From GWE2-51-13 sp041736705 (lineage in GTDB: Bacteria; Bacillota_I; Bacilli_A; Erysipelotrichales; Erysipelotrichaceae): 64,000 bases of DNA. Numbering within the stretch: the stretch's first letter is position 1; each line of letters begins with the position of its first letter. Made by a program: the position numbers and the translations under genes. The stretch is from NCBI GenBank assembly GCA_041736705.1, contig JBGSTC010000026.1, positions 1 to 64,000 of the forward strand. The letters run 5' to 3'. This document shows positions 1-8,030 of the stretch, one piece after another. A model generated the notes under the pieces. The model worked only from the letters and a program-made list of their open reading frames with translations, did not search any database and was not told the DNA's origin.

Positions 1-197
1 GGAGACAACCTGATTTCCGTTTCCATCCAACAAACCAATGATATCATCTTGTGCATTGCGAATATAGTAGTATTCGGTGGAAACTCCGGCTTCCGTCAAA
101 TTCATCGAAATAAGTTTGTCTTGCGCATCATAGGTATAATACAGCGCATGGGTTCTGGTCTGCATCGACTTTTGTGGAGAGGTTTCTATAAGAACCC
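1..197 (-). pseudogene. Rhs/YD-repeat protein fragment, both ends missing
   Basis: The minus strand has one open frame from about 197 to the window edge with YD-repeat character: it reads ...HALYYTYDAQDKLIS..., then ...STEYYYIRNAQDDIIG and LLDGNGNQVVS. The pattern YYYIRNAQxDIIGLLDxNGN is typical of the last repeats of Rhs cores, just before the variable toxin or tip region, which would lie beyond position 1. Upstream, the frame runs into the IS end at about 198 and meets a stop inside it. The sequence past the IS is the murA terminator and not Rhs, so the 5' part of the gene is gone. Rhs proteins are large secreted or surface polypeptides, often with C-terminal toxins. The protein family is clear; the function of this remnant is not. 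Confidence 0.8.
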
Positions 198-217
198 TGT
201 GTCAAAATAACCTCTGA

Positions 218-1096
218 TTATGCTGGGAAGCCCCCCTCCCTTCTTCGTCTGTATTCAACCGGACTCAAATACCCCAAGGTTGAATGCAGTCGTTTTCGAT
301 TGTAGAAAAGGTTGATGTATTCAAACAGTTCTTGCTCGATTTGTTCCATTGTATCATAGCTTCTGCGATGGATGCATTCCTTCTTTGTGGAAGCGAAAAA
401 GCTCTCGACACAAGAATTGTCATAGGGACATCCGGCTTTGCTCATACTCCCCTGGATCTGCAGTTGTTGCAGGAATTGACCGAATCCGCTGCTGCTGTAT
501 TGACATCCTCGGTCACTGTGGAAAATCAGTCCAGCTTGCTTCTCGCGGCCGGCCATCGCATTCCCCAAGGCACGCTTCACAAGTTCTGTGTTGGGTGATT
601 TGCTGATCGAGTAACCGACGACTTCCCGATTGAAAAGATCGATGACAACGGATAGGTAGACCCATCCCCGGGATGATTTGATATAGGTGATGTCGCCTGC
701 CCACACTTTATTCGGCTCATTCACGTGGAATTGCTGCGCAAGCTGGTTTTCGCTGAATCGACCCTCCGATTTTTGCTTCGGATAGGGTTTGAACGTTGGC
801 GATAACCTTGGATATAGCCCGATTTAACGCATGATTTTGATTACTTTATACCGGCTGATCCGGACTTCCTTCTGAATCAGCGCCTCAAACAATCGGCGAT
901 ACCCATAGGTTTGCTTGGTTTCAAGAAAGGTTTGCTCCACAATCCGGATCAACGCCAGTTCTTGCTTGGCTCGTGCTTGCCGACGTTTCTCTCCTTTGAA
1001 CCATTGGTAATATCCACTCTGACGGACGTTGAGTACTTCGCACATCTTCGCCACCGAAAACTCAGAGCGGTATCGGTGGATCGCCTCATACTTCAT
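218..1096 (-). pseudogene. IS3-family transposase OrfB, in-frame stop
   Basis: Integrase (DDE) subunit of the insertion sequence. The N-terminal part (1096 down to 827) carries the HTH_21 region with ...YGYRRLFEAL; the C-terminal part (to 218) is the rve core with WAGDITYI, IFHSDRGCQYSS and NSCVESFFASTKKE, supplying the D, D and E residues. The two parts are in the same frame, but codon 826-824 is TAA where relatives have sense (MR-stop-IGLYPR), so the full protein cannot be made without readthrough. No frameshift is needed to explain the break. The start overlaps the OrfA stop as ATGA. The element is probably immobile unless complemented by another copy. Confidence 0.85.
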
Positions 1097-1437
1097 TCGC
1101 GGGGTTGCATGAAGATGTGCAGGGATTTTTTTAAAATTTCGACCTTCTCTTTCTCATCCTCAAGCGCTTTTTCCTTCTTCTTCATCTCACGTTCCAACTC
1201 TTTGACCTGATAGAGCAGTTCCGTGTTTGATTTGGGTTCGGCACGCTTCATGCCTTTGGTTACCGCATACGAAGGCAAATTATGTTTCCTTCGGTAATCG
1301 CGGACCCAACGGCAGACGGTATTGGTGTCGATGCCCATCTCTTCGGAGACCTGTGTGGCGGATCGATTCTTCTCAAGGATATACTTGACGGTCTGTTCCC
1401 TCATTTCGGGGGAATATTTGCTGTTGTTACTTGGCAT
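1093..1437 (-). CDS. IS3-family transposase OrfA
   Basis: A 114-residue DNA-binding subunit of the IS3-type element. It has a helix-turn-helix at about residues 27-48 (ATQVSEEMGIDTNTVCRWV) and a leucine-zipper-like helix at about 72-108 rich in K, E and L. In the IS3 family OrfA and the OrfAB fusion bind the terminal repeats and OrfB supplies catalysis. Here OrfB begins in an ATGA overlap with the OrfA stop, and the downstream OrfB carries a nonsense codon. OrfA itself looks intact. Confidence 0.88.
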   Translation of the reverse strand: MPSNNSKYSPEMREQTVKYILEKNRSATQVSEEMGIDTNTVCRWVRDYRRKHNLPSYAVTKGMKRAEPKSNTELLYQVKELEREMKKKEKALEDEKEKVEILKKSLHIFMQPRE

Positions 1438-1601
1438 ATGTTTTTACCCCTGGTGTATGCATATGATACACCGCTTCAGGGTCTCTTATATTCTCGAAGC
1501 ACTCCACTTTCCTCTTTCTCCTATTAAGCGTGATAACGCTTTCATGAATTTATATTATCATTATGTTAGTACAAAGTCAAGATTGGCTTGGACACAAAAA
1601 A

Positions 1602-1634
1602 AACCGGGGTTTCCTAGGAAACTTCCGGGTCTGT
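1602..1634 (-). terminator. Rho-independent terminator after murA
   Basis: On the minus strand a GC-rich hairpin (CCGGAAGTTTCC, loop TA, GGAAACCCCGG) is followed by eight T residues (complement of the A-run 1596-1603). It starts just after the murA stop and touches the IS end. Confidence 0.8.
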
Positions 1635-1639
1635 TTTCA

Positions 1640-2911
1640 TTATTCTTCGACGTTCTCGCGCCAGATATCGGCACCCAACGCTTTGAGTTTTCCATCCAGG
1701 TTTTCATACCCGCGGTCGATATGATAGACATCGTGGATCTCGGTCACCCCGTCGGCGATGAGTCCTGCGATGACCAGGCTCGCCCCGCAACGCAAATCCG
1801 TCGCAGTCACCCGGTCCCCGTAGAGTTTCACCGGTCCGTTGATGATGGCGGAAGCCGGGATCATCTCGATATCCGCCCCCATGCGCTGCAATTCGACGCA
1901 ATGTTTGAAGCGTTCGACGTAGATTGTTTCCTTAATGACGGATTCCCCTTGCGCCTGCGTCAGAAGCGGCGTCATCGGTTGCTGAAGATCGGTTGCGAAT
2001 CCGGGATAAGGAAGGGTCTGCACGTCCGTCCCCACCAGTTTCCCGTTATGATGGCGCACGACGACATTGTCGACGTTGACCGTCATATCGACACCCATTT
2101 CCTGCAATTTACTTAAGAGCGATTCCAAGTGCTGGGGAATGATATTCTCTACCGTCATCTCTTCGGCGGCCGCGGCCGCCATGATGATGAAGGTTCCGGC
2201 TTCGACCCGGTCCGGGATGATTTCATGGAAACATCCGTTCAAGGCTTCGACCCCGTCGATCGTGATGACGTTGGTCCCGGCGCCACGGATGTGCGCACCC
2301 ATCTTATTCAGCATGGTCGCGACGTCGATGATTTCCGGTTCTTTCGCGGCGTTCTCGATCAAGGTGCGACCCTTCGCGAACACGGCGGCCATCATGATGT
2401 TGATTGTGGCTCCGACGGACGAAATATCAAGGAAGATTTTCGCACCGACAAGCTCTTCGGCGAAAATGTGGTAGCTGCCGCGATCGTATTCGACGGTAGC
2501 ACCCAGGGCTTCGAATCCTTTGAGATGAAGGTCGATGGGACGAGGGCCAAGATAACACCCCCCCGGCATCTTCATACGTACACTCTTATATTTTCCAAGC
2601 AACGCCCCCATGAAATAATAGGAGGCACGTAGTTTCTGTACCGCGGGATGATCCAACGGGATGTTTTCCATATGGGTCGGATCGATGACGATGTTTTCTT
2701 TGGAACTCTGGATGACATCGACCTTTAAAAAACGCAACAGTTCCGCGAGGGAATCGACATCGGAGATGTCGGGGGCGCCAACGATGGCGACCGGGCCTGA
2801 GGAGGCAAGGATGGCGGCGGGGATTAAAGCGACGGTTGCGTTTTTCGAACCACTGATCCGAACGCTACCCTTCAACTTATTGCCACCTCTGATTTTTAGT
2901 ACTTCTTCCAT
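1640..2911 (-). CDS. murA: UDP-N-acetylglucosamine 1-carboxyvinyltransferase
   Basis: First committed step of peptidoglycan synthesis: transfers enolpyruvate from PEP to UDP-GlcNAc in the cytoplasm. The protein of 423 residues matches the family length. It opens MEEVLKIRGGNKLKGSVRIS and has the active-site loop PGGCYLGPRPID with the catalytic Cys at residue 119, the residue attacked by fosfomycin. I chose the ATG at 2911 because GGGAGG lies five bases upstream; a longer form from 2929 has no such site. Downstream on the same strand of pyrG, fba and an AEC carrier, as in the Bacilli rpoE-pyrG-fba-murZ neighbourhood. It shows the organism makes a cell wall. Whether it is the MurA or MurZ paralogue cannot be decided here. 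Confidence 0.96.
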   Translation of the reverse strand: MEEVLKIRGGNKLKGSVRISGSKNATVALIPAAILASSGPVAIVGAPDISDVDSLAELLRFLKVDVIQSSKENIVIDPTHMENIPLDHPAVQKLRASYYFMGALLGKYKSVRMKMPGGCYLGPRPIDLHLKGFEALGATVEYDRGSYHIFAEELVGAKIFLDISSVGATINIMMAAVFAKGRTLIENAAKEPEIIDVATMLNKMGAHIRGAGTNVITIDGVEALNGCFHEIIPDRVEAGTFIIMAAAAAEEMTVENIIPQHLESLLSKLQEMGVDMTVNVDNVVVRHHNGKLVGTDVQTLPYPGFATDLQQPMTPLLTQAQGESVIKETIYVERFKHCVELQRMGADIEMIPASAIINGPVKLYGDRVTATDLRCGASLVIAGLIADGVTEIHDVYHIDRGYENLDGKLKALGADIWRENVEE

Positions 2912-2959
2912 GGTAACCTCCCTTAGCACACTTATTTTATCAGAGAAACGGGGTTTTGA

Positions 2960-3901
2960 CTATGACAGCAGGGTGAAAACGAACGTCACCAGCGGAAGCG
3001 TCACTAAACAGAGGAGGGTGGTGATGAAGACAATGCCGGCGGCATAGGTCGCATCGGAGTCGTGCATGGCCACCAGGATCGAAACGGTGACCATTCCCGG
3101 CAGGGCGAACATGGTCGCGACGGTCTGGGCGGACTGGATCGGGAAGAAGAGTTTGAAGACCGTGAAGAAGAGGATCGGAAGAAGGACCATTTTCACGACG
3201 ATCAGGGCGTAGATGCTTTTCTCTTTGATGATGGGACCGACATTCAATCCCGCAAGTAAAGAGCCGAGGTAGATCATCGAGAGGTATTTCGTGCTGTCCG
3301 CCAAGCCGAGGACGGCGTTTTGGATCTGACCGGAGAGATGGATGCCCGTGGTCAGGGAGAGGATTCCGAGAACCAAGGCGATCGTCGTGGGATTGGCCAT
3401 GGCGCGGATTTGACTGCGCAGGTCGGAGATTCCGAGATGGCGTTTGCATAGGTTAAGACCGATCGACCAGAGGAAGAGGTTATCGACGATCATCTGTTGG
3501 GAGAGGTTGAGGGAGGCTGTCGGATTATTGAAGAGGGAAAGGATGAGGGGGACGCCGAAGAAATTGGTGTTGCCGAACATCATGAAGAGGATGAAGACAT
3601 CCAGGCGTTTTCCGCTGAGTCCCAAGAGTTTACCGAGATAGGTACCAAGGAAATACATGAAGGTGTAGATCAGGGCGACAGCGACCGCATACATCATCAT
3701 GTCCAGGTAAGCCGAGGGTTGTACCCCGCTTTCCGCGACCAGTTCGAAGATCAGCATCGGCAACAATAAATTCACCACGAGTTTGGCGATGCCATGGGTG
3801 TTCTTTTCATCGAAGAGTTTGATTTTACGGAAACTAAATCCGATCCCGAGTAAAATCCCCAAGAGAACCAACTGGTTCAGAATGATGTTGACGCTTTCCA
3901 T
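2960..3901 (-). CDS. AEC-family (auxin efflux carrier type) transporter
   Basis: A 313-residue membrane protein with about ten hydrophobic segments, no signal peptide, opening MESVNIILNQLVLLGILLGI. The pattern of an N-terminal half ending in NFFGVPLILSLFN and a C-terminal half with LPGMVTVSILVAMHDSD is typical of the AEC family (PF03547: YwkB, MdcF, MleP), whose bacterial members move malate, malonate, citrate-type acids or other anions. It lies between fba and murA. SD CGGAGGGATACGA precedes the ATG. A TTCACA-16-TATAAT promoter and a cre-like site lie upstream. Given the citrate lyase operon elsewhere in the window, a dicarboxylate or citrate substrate is possible, but this is only inference. 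Confidence 0.85.
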   Translation of the reverse strand: MESVNIILNQLVLLGILLGIGFSFRKIKLFDEKNTHGIAKLVVNLLLPMLIFELVAESGVQPSAYLDMMMYAVAVALIYTFMYFLGTYLGKLLGLSGKRLDVFILFMMFGNTNFFGVPLILSLFNNPTASLNLSQQMIVDNLFLWSIGLNLCKRHLGISDLRSQIRAMANPTTIALVLGILSLTTGIHLSGQIQNAVLGLADSTKYLSMIYLGSLLAGLNVGPIIKEKSIYALIVVKMVLLPILFFTVFKLFFPIQSAQTVATMFALPGMVTVSILVAMHDSDATYAAGIVFITTLLCLVTLPLVTFVFTLLS

Positions 3902-3926
3902 TCGTATCCCTCCGTATCCATTGAGT

Positions 3927-3954
3927 ATTATATACCTGTTTTATCCGATGTGAA
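3927..3954 (-). promoter_or_regulatory. Sigma-A-type promoter for the AEC gene
   Basis: On the minus strand TTCACA (3949-3954) and TATAAT (3927-3932) are separated by 16 bases, and lie about 25-50 bases upstream of the AEC start. Confidence 0.6.
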
Positions 3955-3966
3955 GAGCTTGGGGAA

Positions 3967-3981
3967 ATGTAACCGATTACC
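3967..3981. promoter_or_regulatory. Candidate cre (CcpA) site upstream of AEC promoter
   Basis: ATGTAACCGATTACC fits the catabolite-responsive element pattern WTGNAANCGNWWNCW except for the last base. It lies just upstream of the -35 of the AEC promoter, where CcpA would activate and not block. Inference from sequence only; CcpA is not in the window. Confidence 0.4.
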
Positions 3982-3989
3982 TTGGTGAA

Positions 3990-4021
3990 ATAAAGAAAGA
4001 CGACTTGCTGAAAGTCGTCTT
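3990..4021 (-). terminator. Rho-independent terminator after fba
   Basis: Perfect 10-bp stem AAGACGACTT/AAGTCGTCTT (3997-4006, 4012-4021) with a 5-nt loop, followed on the minus strand by TCTTTATTT. Confidence 0.85.
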
Positions 4022-4029
4022 CGTGGGAT

Positions 4030-4896
4030 TTAGGCTTTGTTGTTGGATCCGAAGAGAATGATTTTTTCTTTGACTCCGGCTTGGATGGCTTCGAATCCAG
4101 GTTTCAATAACTTTCTGGGATCGAATCCTTTCCCTTCGAGGTCTTTGCCGGCTTCAATGTATTTACGGGTCGCGGCGGCGAAGAAGACTTGAAGCTCGGT
4201 GTTGACGTTGATTTTGGAGACACCCAGCGAAATCGCGGTTTTGATCATGTCGTCGGGGATGCCCGATCCGCCATGAAGAACCAAAGGAAGTTTACCAGTC
4301 GCGGATTGGATGGCGCCCAGGACGTCGAAGTTCAAACCCTTCCAGTTGTCGGGGTATTTCCCGTGGATGTTTCCGATCCCGGCGGCGAGGAAATCCACGC
4401 CCAGGTCGGCGATTTTCTTACATTCGTTGACATCGGCGACTTCACCCATGCCGATGACGCCGTCTTCTTCCCCGCCGATCGAACCGACTTCGGCTTCGAT
4501 GGAGATGTTCTTGGCGTGGCAGAGTTCGACCAATTCCTTGGTCTTGGCGATGTTTTCGTCGATCGGTAGATGCGAACCGTCAAACATGACCGACAAGAAC
4601 CCGGCATCGATGCATTTCACTGCGCCATCGAATGAACCGTGGTCCAGATGCAAGGCGACAGGAACGCTGATCTTGAGATCTTCGATCATCCCTTTCACCA
4701 TGCCGACGATGGTGCGATACCCACCCATGTATTTCCCGGCACCTTCGGAGACTCCCAAGATGACAGGTGATTTCAATTCTTCAGCCGTAAACAGGATCGC
4801 TTTCGTCCATTCCAGATTGTTGATGTTGAATTGTCCGACGGCGTATCGACCTTCTCTTGCCTTGACTAACATTTCTTTTGCGGATACTAATGCCAT
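4030..4896 (-). CDS. fba: Class II fructose-bisphosphate aldolase
   Basis: Glycolytic and gluconeogenic enzyme that splits fructose 1,6-bisphosphate to DHAP and glyceraldehyde 3-phosphate using zinc. The 288 residues are typical. Visible motifs: ALHLDHGSFD with catalytic Asp85 and zinc His86, EAEVGSIGGEEDG, LVLHGGSGIPDD with a zinc His, and VSKINVNTELQ. The strong SD AAGGAGG precedes the ATG. It follows pyrG by 26 bases on the same strand and ends at its own hairpin terminator, so fba may be cotranscribed with pyrG. Confidence 0.96.
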   Translation of the reverse strand: MALVSAKEMLVKAREGRYAVGQFNINNLEWTKAILFTAEELKSPVILGVSEGAGKYMGGYRTIVGMVKGMIEDLKISVPVALHLDHGSFDGAVKCIDAGFLSVMFDGSHLPIDENIAKTKELVELCHAKNISIEAEVGSIGGEEDGVIGMGEVADVNECKKIADLGVDFLAAGIGNIHGKYPDNWKGLNFDVLGAIQSATGKLPLVLHGGSGIPDDMIKTAISLGVSKINVNTELQVFFAAATRKYIEAGKDLEGKGFDPRKLLKPGFEAIQAGVKEKIILFGSNNKA

Positions 4897-4922
4897 TGTG
4901 TTTCCTCCTTGGCTTTGCGTGC

Positions 4923-6536
4923 TTATTTTACCTTATTTTGACTATAGTTGAAAGAAGCTTGCACAAACCCGTAGAACAATGGGTGGGGGCGGTTGGGGCG
5001 GGACTTGAATTCCGGATGGAACTGACATCCCACGAACCACGGGTGGTCTTTCAACTCGGTGATTTCGACCAAGTATTCATCCGGGCTCAGTCCGCTGAAG
5101 ACGACGCCCTTCTCGGCCATGATCGCACGGTAATCGTTGTTGAATTCATAACGGTGGCGGTGACGTTCTTGGACCAGGTCGTTCCCATAGACTTCCCTGG
5201 ACTTCGTCCCTTCCACCAAAGAACACGGCCAGTTCCCTAACCGGAGGGTGCCTCCCATGTTTTTGACGTTGTTTTGGTCGGGCATCAAATGGATGACCGG
5301 GTTGGTGGTCGATTCGTCCCATTCGCTGGAATTCGCGTCTTCCAAACCGCAGACATTGCGTGCGAATTCGATCATCGCGATCTGCATGCCGAGGCAAATC
5401 CCGAAATAGGGGATGTTGTTTTCACGGGCGTATTTCGCCGCCAGGATCTTCCCTTCGATCCCGCGTCCGCCGAAGCCTCCCGGAACCAGAATCCCGTCAA
5501 TGTCGCTGAGCTCGTCGCTCAACGTGTCTTTCGTCAACCATTCGGAATTCACCCAACGGATGTCGACTTTCGCATTGATCGGATAACCCGCATGTTTCAG
5601 AGATTCGCTAACGGAAAGGTAGGCGTCATGCAATTGGACGTACTTGCCGACCAACGCGATTTTGACGGTTTCTTTCAACGAACTGGCACGGTCGATCATC
5701 GTCTTCCACTCGGTCATGTCGGCCGGGGGAAGGGTGATGTTGAATTTATGGAGGACATATTCGTCGAATCCTTGTTCCTGGAACTTCAAGGGGACTTCAT
5801 AGACGTTGTCCACGTTGACGGATTCGATGATCGCATTGGGACGAACATCGCAGAACATCGCGATCTTACGGCGCATGTCGTCGTCGATCCGCTCTTCACA
5901 GCGGGTGACGATGATGTTGGGTTTGATCCCCAAGGACATCAGTTCTTTATAGCTATGTTGGGTCGGCTTGGTTTTGAGTTCGCCGCTTCCCGGGACTTTG
6001 GGAATCAAAACGGTGTGGATGAACACCACGTCGTCTTTTTCCAGTTCCGCATGCACTTGGCGTGCGGCTTCCAAAAACGGAAGGGATTCGATGTCCCCGA
6101 CGGTTCCGCCGATTTCGGTGATGACGATGTCCGCACCGGAATCCCGTCCTGCGGCGTAGATCTTCCCTTTGATTTCATCCGTGATGTGCGGGATGACCTG
6201 TACGGTCGCGCCCAGGAAATCACCTCTGCGCTCTTTGGTGAGCACATTCATATAGACGCGCCCCGACGTGATGTTGGCGTTTTGCGTCAACTCTTCGTCG
6301 ATGAAGCGTTCATAATGGCCAAGGTCGAGGTCGGTTTCCGCACCGTCTTTGGTGACGAAAACTTCGCCGTGTTGATAAGGACTCATGGTTCCCGGATCAA
6401 CGTTGATATAGGGATCGAATTTTTGCATGAAAATCTTCAATCCGCGGTTCTTTAGCAGGCGTCCAAGCGATGTGGCACAGATGCCTTTACCGATGCCGCT
6501 GACGACACCGCCCGTCACGAAAATATACTTGGTCAT
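4923..6536 (-). CDS. pyrG: CTP synthase
   Basis: Converts UTP to CTP with ATP and glutamine in the cytoplasm. The 537 residues contain an N-terminal synthase domain (MTKYIFVTGGVVSGIGKGI, DPYINVDPGTMSPYQHGEVFV) and a C-terminal class I glutaminase domain with the nucleophile Cys in GICLGMQIA and His/Glu in CQFHPEFKS. SD AAGGAGGGACA precedes the ATG. The upstream leader has all parts of the pyrG attenuation system of Gram-positives: a promoter placing the start at GGGC, a C-rich hairpin arm and a T-run. Gene order pyrG-fba-murA is as in Bacilli. Confidence 0.97.
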   Translation of the reverse strand: MTKYIFVTGGVVSGIGKGICATSLGRLLKNRGLKIFMQKFDPYINVDPGTMSPYQHGEVFVTKDGAETDLDLGHYERFIDEELTQNANITSGRVYMNVLTKERRGDFLGATVQVIPHITDEIKGKIYAAGRDSGADIVITEIGGTVGDIESLPFLEAARQVHAELEKDDVVFIHTVLIPKVPGSGELKTKPTQHSYKELMSLGIKPNIIVTRCEERIDDDMRRKIAMFCDVRPNAIIESVNVDNVYEVPLKFQEQGFDEYVLHKFNITLPPADMTEWKTMIDRASSLKETVKIALVGKYVQLHDAYLSVSESLKHAGYPINAKVDIRWVNSEWLTKDTLSDELSDIDGILVPGGFGGRGIEGKILAAKYARENNIPYFGICLGMQIAMIEFARNVCGLEDANSSEWDESTTNPVIHLMPDQNNVKNMGGTLRLGNWPCSLVEGTKSREVYGNDLVQERHRHRYEFNNDYRAIMAEKGVVFSGLSPDEYLVEITELKDHPWFVGCQFHPEFKSRPNRPHPLFYGFVQASFNYSQNKVK

Positions 6537-6555
6537 AACTGTCCCTCCTTGATGT

Positions 6556-6594
6556 TATTAAAAAAAAGAAAAGCGTCCCCATAACGGGGGCGCT
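6556..6594 (-). terminator. pyrG attenuator hairpin
   Basis: In the pyrG leader, the minus strand reads AGCGCCCCC (6594-6586), loop GTTAT, GGGGACGCT (6580-6572), then TTTTCTTTTTTTT. It lies between promoter and gene, so it acts as an attenuator. The C-rich first arm can pair with a G-run added at the 5' end of the transcript. Confidence 0.85.
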
Positions 6595-6597
6595 CTT

Positions 6598-6636
6598 GCC
6601 CTTTCATATTTTAGCAGAACATGGTCGCTCATTCAA
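6598..6636 (-). promoter_or_regulatory. pyrG promoter with GGGC start (reiterative transcription)
   Basis: Minus strand: -35 TTGAAT (6631-6636), 17-base spacer ending in TGC (extended -10), -10 TAAAAT (6608-6613), then six bases and GGGC beginning at 6601. In Bacillus subtilis pyrG, low CTP makes RNA polymerase stall at the C and add extra Gs, and the poly-G disrupts the terminator. The same arrangement is visible here. Confidence 0.82.
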
Positions 6637-6691
6637 CTGAAATGTCGTGAAATCGGTGTGACAATTCTTGCCAATCCATAAACAAATCTTT

Positions 6692-6711
6692 TTAGTTGCG
6701 TTCGCAACTAA
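6692..6711. promoter_or_regulatory. Palindromic operator upstream of marR
   Basis: Perfect inverted repeat TTAGTTGCG-TT-CGCAACTAA, 31 bases before the marR start. AGTTGC...GCAACT is a common form of MarR-family operators, so autoregulation of marR and the flavodoxin gene is likely. Confidence 0.7.
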
Positions 6712-6742
6712 TTTATGTTATCCTTTTGCGGTGAGGTGAAAG

Positions 6743-7174
6743 ATGGAAATGCGACACATCGGTGATTTGGTTTATCTGATATCCAAAGAAATGCGACGGG
6801 AAGTGGAACGCCGTCTTCAGTATGAAAATTTGAACTACACCCAATTCCAGGCGTTGATGGCGATCAAGCGATATGACAACGGGGTTTCGCAAGAGGAAAT
6901 CTCGCACATCCTCGAAATCGATAAAAGCAATGTGAGTCGAAGCGTCCGACGCTTAAGCGAGAGTGGCTGGATCGATGTCCACGTCGACCAAGAAGATGCC
7001 CGTCGAACCTTGCTTACATTGACCGAACAATCCGAAAACAAATTGAAGAGTCTTCAGCATCTTCTTTCTGAAGTCGAATCCAAGATGCTTCGAAACATTT
7101 CGCCGGATGAGCAGAAGCATGTATCTCGATTGCTAGAAGATGTCTTATCGAATCTTAGAAAGGAAAACGAATGA
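6743..7174 (+). CDS. MarR-family transcriptional regulator
   Basis: A 143-residue winged-helix regulator. The DNA-binding core is at about residues 34-100: YTQFQALMAIKRYDN, then VSQEEISHILEIDKSNVSRSVRRL as recognition helix region, then a wing with DQEDARRTLLTLT. Helices at both ends form the dimer interface in this family. SD GAGGTGAAAG precedes the ATG. Its stop overlaps the next start as ATGA, so it is translationally coupled to the flavodoxin/ferredoxin gene, its probable target together with itself. A perfect 9-bp palindrome lies just upstream. The ligand is unknown; a redox or phenolic signal would fit the partner gene. Confidence 0.92.
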   Translation: MEMRHIGDLVYLISKEMRREVERRLQYENLNYTQFQALMAIKRYDNGVSQEEISHILEIDKSNVSRSVRRLSESGWIDVHVDQEDARRTLLTLTEQSENKLKSLQHLLSEVESKMLRNISPDEQKHVSRLLEDVLSNLRKENE

Positions 7175-7953
7175 AAATCGGAATCTATACCTTCTCGGGA
7201 ACGGGGAATACAGCGTATATCGCAAAACAAATGAAGAATACGATCCAGTCCATGGATCAAGATCGGATACATCAAGTCGATTTGTATGACATCGCCAAGG
7301 ACCCTCGATTCGACCCAACGATCGATGTGTTGATCCTGGGCGGTCCCATCTATGCCGGGAACATCCCCGAGAAGATGATCCGCTGGATTCTACGGTCGAT
7401 TCCGAAAACCGCCACTCAAACCCGGGCGATCGTGTTCACGACATCAACGGGCTTGGGGAATGCTTTCGGCGTGGACTCGATGGCTTCGAAACTGATCAAG
7501 AAGGGGTACTCGGTGATTTCTAAGGAATGTTTCGAAATGCCGCGCAATTTCTATTTCGACCGCTATCTTCCTGAAACGGAAGACATTGTTAAGAATAAAT
7601 TCGACGATGCCTCCCACAAGGTACAAACCATGACTTTCGACAGTCTCTTGGATGATTCCGGTGAAGATCGGGTCTGGTCCGATCCGCATAAGGGGATCTT
7701 GGGGAAAGACCTGCTGGCGGAATTGTTTTCGGTCATCGCGAAGTTCATGGGAAAGAGCCTCACGGCCGACGACAGCTGCATCCAATGCAAGAAGTGCGTC
7801 AATCATTGCCCACAAGCCAACATCCGTCTTGCCAATGGCAAGATCGTCTTTGGGAAGGATTGCATGATGTGCACGCGATGCATCCACGGTTGCCCCGTAA
7901 ACGCCATCGCCTACAAGGGGAAGAAATTCCCGCAATACACCGCCTTCATTTAG
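7171..7953 (+). CDS. EFR1-type flavodoxin/ferredoxin fusion protein
   Basis: A 260-residue electron carrier. Residues 1-165 form a flavodoxin-like domain with the FMN phosphate loop FSGTGNTAYIAK at about 8-19 and GGPIYAGNIP. The C-terminal 60 residues hold two [4Fe-4S] motifs, CIQCKKCVNHCP (about 203-214) and CMMCTRCIHGCP (about 231-242). No membrane segments are seen, so it is cytosolic. This architecture is the EFR1 family of anaerobic Firmicutes. It overlaps marR by 4 bases and is likely repressed by it. Partners and redox role are unknown. Confidence 0.9.
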   Translation: MKIGIYTFSGTGNTAYIAKQMKNTIQSMDQDRIHQVDLYDIAKDPRFDPTIDVLILGGPIYAGNIPEKMIRWILRSIPKTATQTRAIVFTTSTGLGNAFGVDSMASKLIKKGYSVISKECFEMPRNFYFDRYLPETEDIVKNKFDDASHKVQTMTFDSLLDDSGEDRVWSDPHKGILGKDLLAELFSVIAKFMGKSLTADDSCIQCKKCVNHCPQANIRLANGKIVFGKDCMMCTRCIHGCPVNAIAYKGKKFPQYTAFI

Positions 7954-7965
7954 AAGTAGAAAAGA

Positions 7966-8022
7966 AAACTGTACCCTGTAGAACGGACACGATAAAAAGT
8001 ACCCTTCTACAGGGTACAGTTT
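7966..8022. repeat. 18-bp perfect inverted repeat between convergent genes
   Basis: AAACTGTACCCTGTAGAA (7966-7983) and its exact complement (8005-8022) are separated by 21 bases, between the ends of convergent genes. On the minus strand the second arm is followed by TTCTTTTCT, so it could terminate the CapK-like operon if read through from 8031; the loop is long for a terminator. It may also be a mobile-element relic. Confidence 0.7.
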
Positions 8023-8030
8023 GCATTTGC

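Larger units (their letters stand above)
198..1596 (-). mobile_element. IS3-family (IS150-like) insertion sequence
   Basis: Two overlapping minus-strand genes, a HTH/zipper OrfA and a DDE integrase OrfB, define an IS3-type element. Candidate ends share TGTGTC followed by imperfectly matching bases: TGTGTCAAAATAACC at 198 and, on the other strand, TGTGTCCAAGCCAATC ending at 1596. This gives about 1.4 kb, normal for the family. I see no target-site duplication: CCC lies on the left and AAA on the right. The exact ends are therefore tentative. The element has broken an Rhs gene and abuts the murA terminator. Confidence 0.75.

Noticed and set aside
198..1596. Target-site duplication of the IS element
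   Set aside because: The bases flanking the guessed ends differ (CCC and AAA), so a duplication cannot be claimed and ends stay tentative.
5274..6455. Long open frame on the plus strand inside pyrG (393 residues)
   Set aside because: It is antisense to pyrG, has no recognisable motifs or SD, and its composition mirrors pyrG codons. Similar shadows occur in murA, fba, argS and mutS.
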